From Symsagittifera roscoffensis (lineage: Eukaryota; Xenacoelomorpha; Acoela; Convolutidae), in NCBI RefSeq assembly GCF_963678635.1, contig NC_087066.1, forward strand, positions 7,965,954 through 8,029,953: a stretch of 64,000 nt of DNA, read 5' to 3'. Of this stretch, positions 23,966 to 36,501 are shown piece by piece (within the stretch, counting starts at the first letter, position 1; the number at the start of each line of letters is the position of its first letter). The position numbers were made by a program, and so were the translations under genes. The notes beneath the pieces are model-generated. The model did not search any database, was not told the DNA's origin, and saw nothing but the letters and a program-made list of their open reading frames with translations.

Positions 23966-24870
23966 GCTAGAAAAATTTGTAGCAATAAACTTCTCCAAAT
24001 ATCTGGAGAGCCTTTAACTTTTTTATAAGGAGATCAAAACAAAAAACTGAGCATTTTCATATCATTATCAAATTAAGTTTATAAACTAAATTCGAGAATT
24101 CTTTTTGTTCACTTGTTTTCTACTCCAACATTTTTTTATCAATCCTGAGGTTTAAAAAACTCAAATGGTTGGCTCAAAAAAAGACAGAAAAAAGCGCTAA
24201 CTTATTTTAGAACTTTTAATATATAATTTTAAAAAAATCAGCATAGCACGCCAGCAAAGATTGTTATAAAAACGCGTTTACAATCATTAACTATTAGCAT
24301 GAGATATAGTCATTCTAAAATTTAATGTTCCGATTCGTTTTCAGACTTTTCAGAAGAAAAAGTTATTCTCTCAATTTCTTTACATCGATTTCATCAGTTT
24401 TGACAACAACTGAGAACTATAAAAAAGTACTAATTTTCCTGAGAACAATAAAAAAAAGGAGAAATACAAAAATAAACAGGTTGAGATAGTGAAAATTTCC
24501 TTGCTGTATAGCATGTCCACTAGATCTTCCTTGTTCAAAATGAAATTATTTGAGAAAACCGGATTGTTTCTGTTTGAGGTTGTTTTGATTATTTTCCCTG
24601 TTTAACTCCTAGCTAGAGGCGCAACTGATCAATTTCCTCATCCTTATATGCAATTAGTTTGCGGCTTTGTAATTTGAACCAGTCGTCAAACTTTCGAGCT
24701 TGTTTGTTTCGATACTTTATGTAGATCTTCTTGGCTTATTAATTATCCGCTGGGCTTTTTGGACTGTTTGAATCAATGGTGAAGATTTTGCTTAGTTGAA
24801 TTTCATCAAATGTACAGAAATTATTTCCGGTGCTATTCTTAGTGAGCCGATTTTAGGTCAAAGAATGAAA
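23966..24870. other. AT-rich stretch with no gene seen
   Basis: No domain-bearing open frame or repeat was recognised before the tandem array. Confidence 0.45.
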
Positions 24871-27800
24871 TTCTGTATGGTCTCTTGAGATCATAACCCA
24901 GTTGGTTCAAGACACATGTGTGCATTGATCATTTATCATTTGTTTGTGTTTTAACAATTTTCTTGTTTGACAAAAAGAAAACGCAAAAAGTTTACACTTT
25001 TTCCTGAAAATGGAAAAGTGATTAACATAAATCAAATTTTCGTCTCCTGTTTTCCTAGGTTCCTAAGTTATTTTTTGGTTACAAAATCACTTTCCTTTAA
25101 GTCAAAGTTAGATCGTTTTGATCCAAAATTTTTTTGGTTCTGAGAAATTTTAAATAAACTAAGTTGTAAGAAAAAAGTGGTCTGAAAACAATTTTAATCT
25201 GAAAGCTCGATTTGTGAGTGTTTTAGTGTTTCGTTGTCTCAAATTATGCCTCAATTTGATACTTTTTGAGTTTTCTGCACTGTTTGTATTGAAATCACCG
25301 CAAACTATTTGCGTTACATCGAAAGAAAAATTAATTAGGCTGTGGCGGATTCCTCAACTAAAAATAAAATCAGCAATATCTAAGAACATTCAACAAATTT
25401 TAAACGAAATCCGCAAGTAATCAGCGAAAGCCTCAAACAGTAAGCCCAGTCCGCATAATTTTGAGAAACCCACTTACATATGAGGAATCCGCTTACATTT
25501 GCGGAATCCCGAACAGCTACCTATAATAGCTTTTTGCGGAATCCACAACAAAACTAGTAAGACGACAAAAATTAGGTTACAGGTTTTTGAACGCGGATTC
25601 CAGCTAAATTTTTTAAAGTGGAACCCACATACACCTTGTAATATGTTTAAAAACTTGCTAACAAAATTGGTTTCAGACCTGGTCTATTTTTAAACTAAAT
25701 CTATTTGATCGACTTGGAAAAAAGTTCTTTTTTACTATTACTAAAATCTTTCCAAATCCTTTTTCGAAAACCTTTTACCATTTTTTACCATCTCGAAGAT
25801 AGGTTTTGACCCATACAAAATGTAGCGCGACCTTCACACAATCGGTTTCGACTTGAAAAACAAAATGAACACCAAAATTTAAGAAGATATCCAGTTTCAA
25901 CCTTATGACACCTGAGTGTTTATGATGAAGTTCTTATTAGTAGCTGTATGGCCTCTTGAGGTCATTATCCAGTTGGTTCAAGACACATCTGTGCATTTAT
26001 CATTTATCATTTGTTAGTGTTTTAACAAGTTTCTTGTTCGACAAAAAACCGCAAAAAGCTGAAACTTTTTCCTGAAAATGGAAAAGTGATTAACATGAAT
26101 CAAATTTTTGTCTCCCGTTTTCCTAGGTGCATAATTTATTTGTGGGTTACAATATCACTTTCGTGTAACTTAAAGTTACATCGTTTTGATCCAAATTTTT
26201 TTTTGTTCGGAGAAATTTTAAATAAACTAAGTTGTAAGAAAAAAGAGTCTGAAACCAATTTCAATCTGAAAGCTCGATTTGTGGGTGTTTTTTATAGTTG
26301 TCCAAATTATGCCTCAATTCGATACTTTCTTGACTTTCCTGCACTGTTTGTGTTGAAGTCACCGCAAGCTAGTTTGTTTATGAACACATGTTAACAAAAA
26401 TGTTTTTTTTTTATTCAACTTTGACCTGAAGAGATCAGATTAATGTTTTGCTCGAAATTGTTAGATTTGTTATCCGATAAATTAAAGGGTCTCTGATTTA
26501 AGTTCCCGCACCTCCGCCTCTTTTTATGACTTAAATTTACACTAGTAGCTAAATTTGTGAACGAATTCAAATTGTTCATACTTCAGTTAATATCCAGATA
26601 CGCAAATTGCAATTGTTTTTTTCTTTCAAAGTTTTTTTGTCGAGGCCGACGTTTTTTGAAATTTGACTGCTTTCCACGATTGTCAATATATCGATTGTCC
26701 ATTGATTTTAAAACAGAAGACAAAGATATACTTGGAGAAAAGGTTGAATTTTTCAACATAAATAATTACTTCTTCCATAGTGATAAGATTTCCTCACCGT
26801 GTCCTTTTTTATTTTCTTGTCACAATAAAAAAAACTACCATTCCTATCAATGTTAACAGTAAAAAATAATTGTTAACAACAAGGTGAAGGAACCATAACC
26901 AGAAAATCTGTCCATTTTGTGATTTGCAAGAGGGAACCGCAATAGGTCAAGTTTAGAAATGTCATGGAATCCGCATCATTGCTATTTTTCCGGTCTTCTT
27001 TGTTGTTTTACATTCCATGGACGCATAGCTAAAACACTTTAGTGTACAAAGTTGCGCCAAAAACAGTTAACATTGCTGAATGCGCAACAAAATTTTTGAA
27101 ACCCGCAACAAGTTTTACTGAATCCTGCTTAGTTTGTAGAAACCATGAACAAATCCTAGTAAAAGTATTTAGCAAAATTAAGCTAGAGTGGATTTCGCAA
27201 CTGTAAATAGAATCCGCAAATTGTAGGAGCAATACGAAAATTGTAAATGGAATCCGCAAGTAGCAAGCGAAAGCCGCAAACAGTAAGCCCAGTCCTTGTA
27301 ATTTTGCAAAACCCATGTACATTTGAGGACTCCGCTTACATTTGCGGAATCCCGAACAGCTACCTATAGTCGCTTCTTGCGGAGTCCACGACAAAACTAG
27401 TAAGACAACAAAAGTTATGTTTTTAAACTGGAATCCACTTACACCTTGGAATATGTTTTAAGACTTGCTGACAAAATTGGTTTCAGACCTGGTCTATTTT
27501 TAAACTAAATCTATTTGATCGACTTGGAAAAAAAGTTCATTTTTACTATTACTAAAATTTTTCCAAATCCTTTTCGAAAACCATTTACCATTTTTTACTT
27601 TCTCGAAGATAGGTTTTGACCCATACAAAATGTAGCGCGACCTTCACACAATCGATTTCGACTTGAAAAACAAAATGAACACCAAAATTTAAGAAGATAT
27701 CCAGTTTGAACCTTAAGACACCTGAGTGTTTATGATGAAGTTCTTATTAGTAGCTGTATGGCCTCTTGAGGTCATTATCCAGTTGGTTCAAGACACATCT

Positions 27801-29700
27801 GTGCATTTATCATTTATCATTTGTTAGTGTTTTAACAAGTTTCTTGTTCGACAAAAAACCGCAAAAAGCTGAAACTTTTTCCTGAAAATGGAAAAGTGAT
27901 TAACATGAATCAAATTTTTGTCTCCCGTTTTCCTAGGTGCATAATTTATTTGTGGGTTACAATATCACTTTCGTGTAATTTGAAGTTACATCGTTTTGAT
28001 CCAAAATTTTTTTTGTTCGGAGAAATTTTAAATAAACTAAGTTGTAAGAAAAAAGAGTCTGAAACCAATTTCAATCTGAAAGCTCGATTTGTGGGTGTTT
28101 TTTATAGTTGTCCAAATTATGCCTCAATTCGATACTTTCTTGACTTTCCTGCACTGTTTGTGTTGAAGTCACCGCAAACAATTTGCGTTACATCGAAAGA
28201 AAAAAACAATTCGTCCATATGTGTTTCCAATGTACTAAACGTTTTTAAATGAGCTAGTTTGTTTATTAACACATGTTAACAAAAACGTTTTTTTTTATTT
28301 AACTTTGACCTGAGGAGATCAGATTAATGTTTTGCTCGAAATTGTTAGATTTGTTATCCGATAATTTAAGTAGTCTCTGACTTAAGTTCCCGCACCTCCG
28401 CCTCTTTTTTATGACTTAAATTTACACTAGTAGCTAAATTTGTGAACGAATTCAAATTGTTCATACTTCAGCCAATATCCAGATACGCAAATTGCAATTG
28501 TTTTTTTTTCAAAGTTTTTTGTCGAGGTCGACGTTTTTTGAAAATTGACTGCTTTTCACGGTTGTCAATATATCGATTGTCAATTGATTTTAGAACAGAA
28601 GACAAAGATATACTTGGAGAAAAGGTTGAATTTTTCAACATGAATGATTAATTCTTCCATAGTGATACGATTTCCTCACCGTGTCATTTTTTATTTTCTT
28701 GTCACAATAAAAAACTGCCATTCTTGTCAACGTTAACAGTAAAAAATAATTGTCAACAATAAGGTGAAGGAACGATAACAGGACAATCTGTGCATTTTGT
28801 GATTTGCATGAGGAAACCGCAACAGGTCAAGTTTAGAAATGTCATGGAATCCGCATCATTGCTTTTTTTTCCGGTCTTCTTTGTTGTTTTACATTCCATG
28901 GACGCATAGCTAAAACACTGCAGTGCACAAAGTTGCGCCAAAAACAGTCAACATTGCTGAATGCGCAACAAAGTTTTTGAAACCCGAAACAAATTTTGCT
29001 GAATCCTGTTTAGTTTGTAGAAACCATGAACAAATCCTAGTAAAAGTATTTAGCAAAATTAAGCTGTGGTGGATTTTGCAACTGTAAATAGAATCCGCAA
29101 AATAAAGGAAAAATCCGAAAATTGTAAACGGAATCCGCAAGTAGCAAGCGAAAGCCGCAAACAGTAAGCCCAGTCCTTGTAATTTTGCAAAACTCATGTA
29201 CATTTGAGGACTCCGCTTACATTTGCGGAATCCCGAACAGCTACCTATAGTCGCTTCTTGCGGAATCCTCAACAAAACTAGCAAGACAACAAAAATTACG
29301 TTACAGCTTTTCTACGCGGTTTCTAGCTAGATTTTTTAACTGGAATCCACTTACATCTTGGAACATGTTTAAAGAATTGCTGACAAAATTGGTTTCAGAC
29401 CTGGTCTATTTTTAAACTAAATCTATCTGATTGATTTGGAAAAAATTTCTTTTTACTTTTGCTAAAGTCTTTCCAAATCTTACTAAAACGTTTCAGAATC
29501 AGTTCCCTCGGCATTTTGATTGTTATTGTTTTTTTTTTCGATAACCTTTTACCATTTTCACTATCTCGAAGTTTTTCATTACCAGTTTTGACCCATACAA
29601 AATGTAGCGCGACCTTCACACAATCGATTTCGACTTGAAAAACAAAATTATTTCAAAAATGTAAGAAGATATCCCCGTTTGAAATTTCTGACACCTGAGT
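24871..29700. repeat. Tandem array, unit about 1.8-2.0 kb, two full copies and one truncated
   Basis: The landmark ACACCTGAGTGTTTATGA occurs at 25908, 27719 and 29692, giving units of 1,811 and 1,973 bp. A second landmark, GGTTTCAGACCTGGTCTA, occurs near 25670, 27480 and 29390. The first copy (24871-25907) is diverged and internally deleted. The two later copies are nearly identical over long stretches. Each unit carries a cluster of GCGGAATCC/GGAATCCGC words (about 25345-25560, 26965-27390, 28850-29275). Short open frames such as 26086-26394 and 27896-28252 are simply repeat copies of one another and have no domain. Confidence 0.85.
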
Positions 29701-30941
29701 GTTTATGAAAAAATTCTCATTAGTTAGGCCTTTGTAGAGCGATAATTGTTGATACTTTCTGGCATTTGGGATTTAAAAAATTATTTCTTAAAAAACTATT
29801 TGGAAAAAAAAACAAGAAAAACAAGAAAGATCCAAATCAACTCAAAACCAATTTGGATTTTTTTTCAGATTTGAATATGAATTAATGTTGATTAACGTTT
29901 TTTGTTAAATCCATCCTGCTTTATGATTTTTATTGTGCATCATTTTACTCTTAAATGATCCCAATCTAAGTTTGCCAGTACAGGTGTTTTTTCTAGCTTC
30001 AATAACTTGCACAATGTCAGTAAAGACGCCAAATTGAGATGCGAAACTGCGGCACGGTAGCCGAAAATCTTCAAAAACGTTGGCCTTACAGAAATATATA
30101 TTGCAGTCACCTCGTTGTTTCTGCCAAAAACGAAAAAAATACAAATGTTAATTGACAAAACTGAATCAGCATGAGGACAAAAGGTATATTCGTACTTTCA
30201 AGATGACATTAAAAAAAACATTGTTTTTGTACTCTATGTCTGATCTTTTTTAAAACAATTTTAACCACAAAATTTTGTTCATTGCATTTTGATTTTGATG
30301 GGTCGAAAAATACAGCAACCAACCAAATACCATCCTAGTGAAACGAATAAATATTCATAATTACCTGATCATGTGAAAATCATCCCCCGATACGCCATAG
30401 AAAACACAAAGTGATATTTATCGCTGCGAGCAACAAATCAATCAGGGCAGAAAACTTTCCTTCAATCGAAGACTGATTAAATCTCCACTCAAAAAATAAT
30501 AGCTCGAAATATATCGAAATGTCAATCATAAAACCCCCATATTTGTACAAAAACTGATCACTGGTGAAATCTTTTCGCAAATTAAAATATTTTTCAAATT
30601 TTCTTCATTAAGCTTGCTGAAGAAAAAAACCAACCAGAGCACAAATATTTGGAAAAAAGCATACTTGCTCAGGAATTAATAATAAAATTTTTGATATTGA
30701 GTCTTAGATAAAGTGCACTAGTCAATTGGCTCAGTTTGGTTTGGAAATTGGATTGTTGATTTGTGTTTATACCTCTGTCACTGAAATCTCAAAAAACTAA
30801 TTTATTATGTTTGATCAGTTGATGATTTGTTTCTTCAAGCTATAGAGAAGATTTAAAGCTCCAAGCATGCCTTCTGATTATCTCTTTTCAATCATAAATT
30901 CATGGTACAAAACAAACTAAGAACTTCATTTGCATTTTATT
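29701..30941. other. Intergenic stretch with a possible minus-strand exon
   Basis: Apart from the candidate exon at 29905-30120 no gene is seen. A second possible splice pair on the minus strand is an acceptor-like TTGTTGCTCGCAG ending near 30420 and a donor-like CAGGTAATTATG at about 30366. Confidence 0.35.
29905..30120 (-). CDS. Possible terminal exon of an unrecognised host gene
   Basis: Directly upstream on the minus strand is a good acceptor, TTTTTTTCGTTTTTGGCAG. Two frames are open from the first exon base. One runs to a TAA at 29905-29907 and contains several cysteines (GDCNIYFCKANVFEDF, then LPCRSF and KNTCTGK). The other, starting NNEVTAIYISVR, runs about 60 codons to a stop near 29940 and would join in phase to a short upstream exon that ends at the donor-like site near 30366. 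An AATAAA word lies near the end of the exon. No protein family is recognised. The call rests on splice signals and open frames only and could be chance in AT-rich DNA. Confidence 0.25.
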   Translation of the reverse strand, partial: KQRGDCNIYFCKANVFEDFRLPCRSFASQFGVFTDIVQVIEARKNTCTGKLRLGSFKSKMMHNKNHKAGWI

Positions 30942-31209
30942 ATGTATCCAGACAATCGGCCAAAGACAATTCAACCGAATTGAAAATCAGAGAGTTCAGC
31001 CAAAAGTAAGCAGACAGCTCAGCCAGAGCCAATTCAGCCAATCGGCGCGCCCACCGACGACCTTAAGCCGAGAAAAAACTCCATATCCGATTTTTTTTCG
31101 AATCTAGCCTTTTGAAAAACTGGTTGAATTGTCTCAGGCTGAATTGTCTGTATACTTTTGGCTGAATCGTCTGAGTTTCAAATGGGCTGAATTGTTTTTG
31201 GATATGCGT
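30942..31209. mobile_element. Foldback (hairpin) element of about 270 bp
   Basis: The left arm (30942-31045) is an imperfect inverted copy of the right arm (31118-31209). Both carry AGACAATTCAACC, TTCAGCCAAAAGTA and GACAATTCAGCC in mirrored order. The central loop contains a GC-rich ATCGGCGCGCCCACCG island that stands out from the AT-rich flanks. Long imperfect arms with a short loop are typical of MITE or foldback elements. No coding capacity. Confidence 0.75.
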
Positions 31210-32015
31210 TTTTTATTGTTCTTACTTTCAAAACTATTTTTCCTAATTTCGACTTTTTAACTAGCCATTTTTAAGGGAGTTTCTTATATCTTCAAAAGGT
31301 AGTAATATCCTAAGCTTAAATTTGAAAAATTTTTTCACCAGTGATCATTTTTCGTAAAGTTATGGGGTTTAAAATTGCCATTTTTTTTCAATTTACGAAA
31401 ATTAATGCGCTGAATATTTCGCGCTATTAACGCATAAGCGGAGATTTTATCCGTTTGTACTTTATTTGGCGTGTGGGTTGACATTTTTCACAAAAAAATC
31501 TCAATTTTAAAATCTCAAGTTTTCGTTTATTTTTTTTACCTTTAATTTTTTCATTTTTTACTGCTCAATAGACAATAAATGGCAGTCGGAACATTCAGGG
31601 CTTGGCCCCGATACGATCAATCATGTTACATATTTTGCTACAAGTTATAGGAAAAAGAATCAGAATCAGCCGTGCCTGTGATCTGTATGTTTTTTTTTCA
31701 TATTCTCATTGAATTTTTATTCGAATATAATCACAATAAAAAAATTTACACGAGTTAGAAAAGTACTAGCCATGAATTTGATCATTGCAAATTCAAATTG
31801 TTTAAAATCCTAAACATAATCTCTAGTTTTTTGATACTTTCATTACAGGGCTGTGATAAGATAGGCCAGTCTCTTATTTCGATTACGTGGTTGGATTTGT
31901 TTGCAAAAATTTTTTATTCAATCGAAGTGGTTGGAATCTGAAAAAAAACTGTTTTCGGTGCCTCTGCATTGGTGATCTTATCAGATAAAACTCATTCAAA
32001 GCGTGGGATAGCAAC
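31210..32015. other. AT-rich stretch with no gene seen
   Basis: No open frame with a domain, RNA gene or delimited repeat recognised. Confidence 0.45.
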
Positions 32016-32319
32016 CCCTAGTCGATCAAGGGAGGTTATCTTGCAAGATCTTGCAAGAATCTTGCTAGATTTTTTTAGAGAGGATGCATCTCTTTAAAAG
32101 ATCTTGCAAGATTCTTGCAAGATCTTGCAAGATAACCTCCTCTAAAGATAACCTTTTTTTGCCAGATCTTTAAAGATACAACTTTTTTGGGCAAAAACAG
32201 CTTTACACGCGAAGACAACCAAGTAGCGTTCGTGGAAGAAGGAAGCAATCTTAGCTACGCATGCATACACACAGCCCGCTAGGCGGTTGTCCCCAGAAAG
32301 CTTCAATTTTTCGAAGCCG

Positions 32320-33510
32320 ATTTAGGAATTTTGTTTTGCAACAAACTAAGTACTGAGGACTGCCTTACAAAACACATTAATGGATTTCAATGGTACGCAA
32401 TTTTTTCAGAGTTATAGCTCATTATCTGGAAAAAACCAGGATGACCAAAAAAATTGTTTTTTTTTCGCTAAAAAATCAATAACTCAAAAATAAGGCAGAT
32501 TTAGGCACCAAAATTTGCAACAAAACTAAGCCATGAAAATTGCCTAACAAACCCAACAATCAGATTCTAAAAATCCGCAATATTTTCAGAGTTATGATAA
32601 AAAAAACAGGATGATAAAAAAATGTTTTTTTTTTTCGCAAAAAAATCAATAACTCAACAATGAGACCAACTTAGGAACCAAACTTTGCAAAAAAACAAAG
32701 CCATGAGTATTGCCTAAGAAACCCAACAAGTAAATTTTAAAAGTCCGCAATTTTTTCAGAGTTATAGCTCATTATCTGCAGAAAACCAGAATGACCAAAA
32801 AAGTTTTTTTTTTTCGCTGAAAAAATAATAACTCAATAATTAGGCCGATTTAGGAACCAAACTTTGCAGCAAAACTAAGCCATGGGTTTTACCTAGCAAA
32901 CCCAACAAACGGATTTCAAAAATCTGCAATATTTCCAGAGTTATAGCTCATTATCTACAGAAAACCAGGATGAACAAAAAAGTTTTTTTTTCGCTGAAAA
33001 AATAATAACTCAATAATTAGGCCGATTTAGGAACCAAACTTTGCAGCAAAACTAAGCCATGGGTTTTACCTAGCAAACCCAACAAACGGATTTCAAAAAT
33101 CTGCAATATTTCCAGAGTTATAGCTCATTATCTACAGAAAACCAGGATGAACAAAAAAGTTTTTTTTTCGCTGAAAAAATAATAACTCAATAATTAGGCC
33201 GATTTAGGAACCAAACTTTGCAGCAAAACTAAGCCATGGGTTTTACCTAGCAAACCAATCAATCGGATTTCAAAAATCTGCAATATTTTTAGAGTTATAG
33301 CTCATTATCTACAGAAAACCAGGATGAACAAAAAAGTGTTTTTTTTTTCGAAAAAATCATAACTCAACAATGAGACTGATATAGGAACCAAACTTTGTAA
33401 CAAAATCAAGCCCTGAAGATTGCCTAACAATGTGAAGAACCGGATTTTAAAAGTACGCGATTTTGTCAAAGTTATAGCTGATTATATACAGAAAACCAGG
33501 ATAACAAAAA
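32320..33510. repeat. 177-bp satellite array, about 7 units
   Basis: The landmark GAGTTATAGCTCATTATCT recurs at 32409, 32589 (partial), 32759, 32938, 33115, 33292 and, diverged, near 33470. Spacings are 180, 170, 179, 177, 177 and about 177 bp. The units starting at 32759, 32938 and 33115 are the most alike, so homogenisation is recent in the centre and the edges are older. Confidence 0.92.
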
Positions 33511-33759
33511 AAGGTTTTTGCGCTAAAAACTCAATAATTCAGCAACAAGGCCGCATTAAAAGAAAACAACAAAGCGCTATTGATGATCATCAATTACCAG
33601 TAAGCAGATTTAGGAAATATTCATTAACTCCTGCAAAATAAGCAAGGAAAAATTGAAAAAACTGGTTTTCTGGAGAATTTCAGCCCACCCAAAATATTAT
33701 TTCAATAAGGAATTAGAAGAAATTTCAATAGTTTTGACGCTAGTTTTCCGTTTCAGAAA

Positions 33760-36300
33760 TTCGCTTATCAAGAAACATATCTAATCCAGATTTTGAGCTT
33801 TTTCGGCTATACAATTACAAAAATATTCAAAAAATTTTTTGAGTAGGGAAAAACAAAAATTAACCTTTTGAGAACTCAAGGAAAAATCTCTTTTTTCTAA
33901 GAAAAATAAAATTTTGCTCGTATTTTAAGTGAAAAAGCATAAGAGCATGTCGTTAATCGTAATTTTGATTGAAACGACGTGTTTTTCTGCTGGGGTGAGT
34001 CAAACTTCCACGAAACTTCAAAGAAAAAGACCTTCATTCGGTCAGAAATTGTCACTGTCAGTGAGTTAACACACATGTCCTTCATCTGTTCAACCAATCT
34101 TGAAGCGAACAGAACTTTATAGATGTAAAGAAAATTAAGATACGCTTGACGGAAAAGGAATAGCCAAATGATTGGAAGTCAAGTCAACCAGATTGAGAAA
34201 ACTAACATTCCCACAGAATCAACCGAACTTAAAATAGTCTCTAAAAGATTGAGATGATATAGAGCTATGACCTACAGATACTTTTACTCGGCTATGTTCA
34301 CGTTTTTTGGGCTCAATAGAAAGCATTTCTACGCAAGAAGGGTTATATTATACAGGTGCGGAGAAAACAAGCAAAAACTCAATTAATAAAGCGAGGGAGA
34401 TTCTCTGCCTCAGAAAACCACAAGTCTAGGTGGCTCGTTACACAAGCTCAATCTTTTTCAGAGCCTAGCTTGCCAAGTCTCAGTTTATTGCAAGTGAAGC
34501 CCACAACTTCAGAGAACAATGATTGACAAAGATGTCCATCGTTAATAAAGCCTTCAAGAATTTAAATCTACGCGTTGAGGAGACAATTTTTGATGGAAGG
34601 TTTTTGAGCTGACATAGCCAAGCTTGTGAAAAATTTTTTCTGCAAACAACCAATTCAAAGCGTAAGAATGCACTACAAAAACAATCATCAAGTAATTAAT
34701 ACTTTTAAACTGCATTACACCACATGAAAATATTTTTTGCTCATATTTCGATAAGTTCTTTGATAAATTGAAGACACAATTTTTCCAGACAATTTAAGAA
34801 AACCAGACGTCACAGTTTGACCGGAAACCTGCTTGTAACTCATCGATCAGCTGCTTGATGAAACTCTGCGCCACTGATTATTTGTCAAAAAATATTTTAG
34901 AGAATTTCCAACTTTGCAGATACGTCGATCAAAAAAAATAAAATTTTTATTAAAAAAATTCTATTCATCAATACTTTAAACACAATGCTAAAAAAAACAT
35001 TTAGAAAACAATCAGACAAAAGCACTGCTTTGGCCCAACCAAAGTGTGCAAAATTCAAAATGAGTACCTGAAGACGTTCAAATATGTGTCGAAATTCTCC
35101 ACAAGCCACGACAAATTTACATTAAAACTTCAAAAAAGTTATTTAGAAAAACCACTTTAATCATCTTGATTATACTCAAAAAACCCGTAAAAAATTTTAT
35201 GACCTTTGAAAACTGAAAGTTTTGTTGTTGATGAATAATTATTCCGATTTAGTAAAAGATTAGGAAGGGTTTTGCGCAAAAACTATCCTTAAAAACAAAA
35301 GTTTTTGTCTGATTATTGTAACCGCGCAACTTTTTGAAATCAAAAGCTGTTCTTGAACAAAAAAAAGACTTTTGCGAATTGTTAAAGTCTATCTTCTTGT
35401 TTAAAAAAAAACAATTTTTTTATATATTTTTGAGCATATTGGCCATACATTTACAAAAAACTTTTAAAAAGTTTTTTGAGTAGGGAAAAACAAAGTGTAA
35501 ATTTTTGAGTCCTTGTAAATATATCCTTTCTCAAAATGTAACCTCTTGAATACGAAAATTTGTTGCTCCCATTTTTCGTGAACAAGCAATGAATCATGTC
35601 AGTTATCGTATTTTTGATTGCAATGACATGTTTTTTTGCTGGGGTGAGTCAAATTTCCTCGAAACTTCTACAAAAACGACCTTAATGAGGTCAGAAATTG
35701 TCAATGTCATTGAGTTACTACACATGTCTTTCGTCAATTCACCCAGTCTCCAAGCAAACATATTTTTTAATATTGAAAAGGAAATCAAGATCCACTCGAA
35801 GGAAAAAGAATAGCCAAACGATTGGAAATCAAGTCAACCAGATAGAGAAAATTAACATTCGCACAGAATCAACCGAAGTTAATATAGTCTCGAAAAGATT
35901 GACGTGGTATAAAGCTATCGGTCTACAGATACTTACACTTGGCTATAATCACGTTTCTTGGGCTCAATAAAAAGCATTTTTACGAGAAGAGTTTAAATAG
36001 TCTCCTAGTACGGAGAAAACAAGCGGAAATCACAACTTATATAGCGAGGGAGATTCTCTGCCTCAGAAAACTTCAAGTCTAGGTGACTCATTACACAAGC
36101 TGAATCTTTTTCAGAGCTTAGCTTGCTAAGTCTCAGTTTTTTAGTAGGTGAAACCCACAATATCAAGGAACAATGGTTGACAATTTTATCCATCGTTAAT
36201 AAAGACTTCAAAATTTTAAATATGCTTGTTAACGAGAGAATTTTTTCTTTTGAAACGTTTTGAGCTGAAAAAACCAAGCTTGTGAAGGAACTTTTATGCA
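33760..36300. repeat. Direct repeat of about 0.9 kb, copies offset by about 1.65 kb
   Basis: Copy 1 (about 33760-34640) and copy 2 (about 35420-36300) share in order TTGAGTAGGGAAAAACAAA, GCTGGGGTGAGTCAAA, GAATAGCCAAA, GAATCAACCGAA, GGGAGATTCTCTGCCTCAGA and GAGCTGA near the end. Neither copy has an intact reading frame across its length. Confidence 0.75.
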
Positions 36301-36439
36301 AACAATTATTTCAAAACGTAAATTTTAAGGCGCACAATTTTTTGTCTGTATGATCCTGATTTCCAGAGAGAAGTTACCAAAACATGTCGAAAATTTGTCG
36401 GAACGAACAAAAAGAATGAACGAACAATATAAGATTAAA

Positions 36440-36501
36440 AGGACCGTCCTTGTTAGGGGTTCCGCTCAGAACACACAAATACACAGTTTGGACTCGTAGT
36501 T
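36440..36501 (-). mobile_element. Palindrome-ended MITE fragment, copy 4
   Basis: In reverse complement this reads CTACGAGTCCAAACTGTG, then a GCGGAA word and AACAAGGACG, matching the first 60 bp of 2720-2925. The rest of the element is absent. Confidence 0.65.

Noticed and set aside
23550-24017. 155-codon plus-strand open frame
   Set aside because: It runs through the palindrome-ended MITE at 23784-23965, is Phe/Leu-rich and overlaps other open frames. It looks like a chance frame.
26086-28252. Two similar open frames of about 100-118 codons
   Set aside because: They are the same frame in two copies of the 1.8-kb tandem repeat. Similarity reflects DNA duplication, with no domain or sign of selection.
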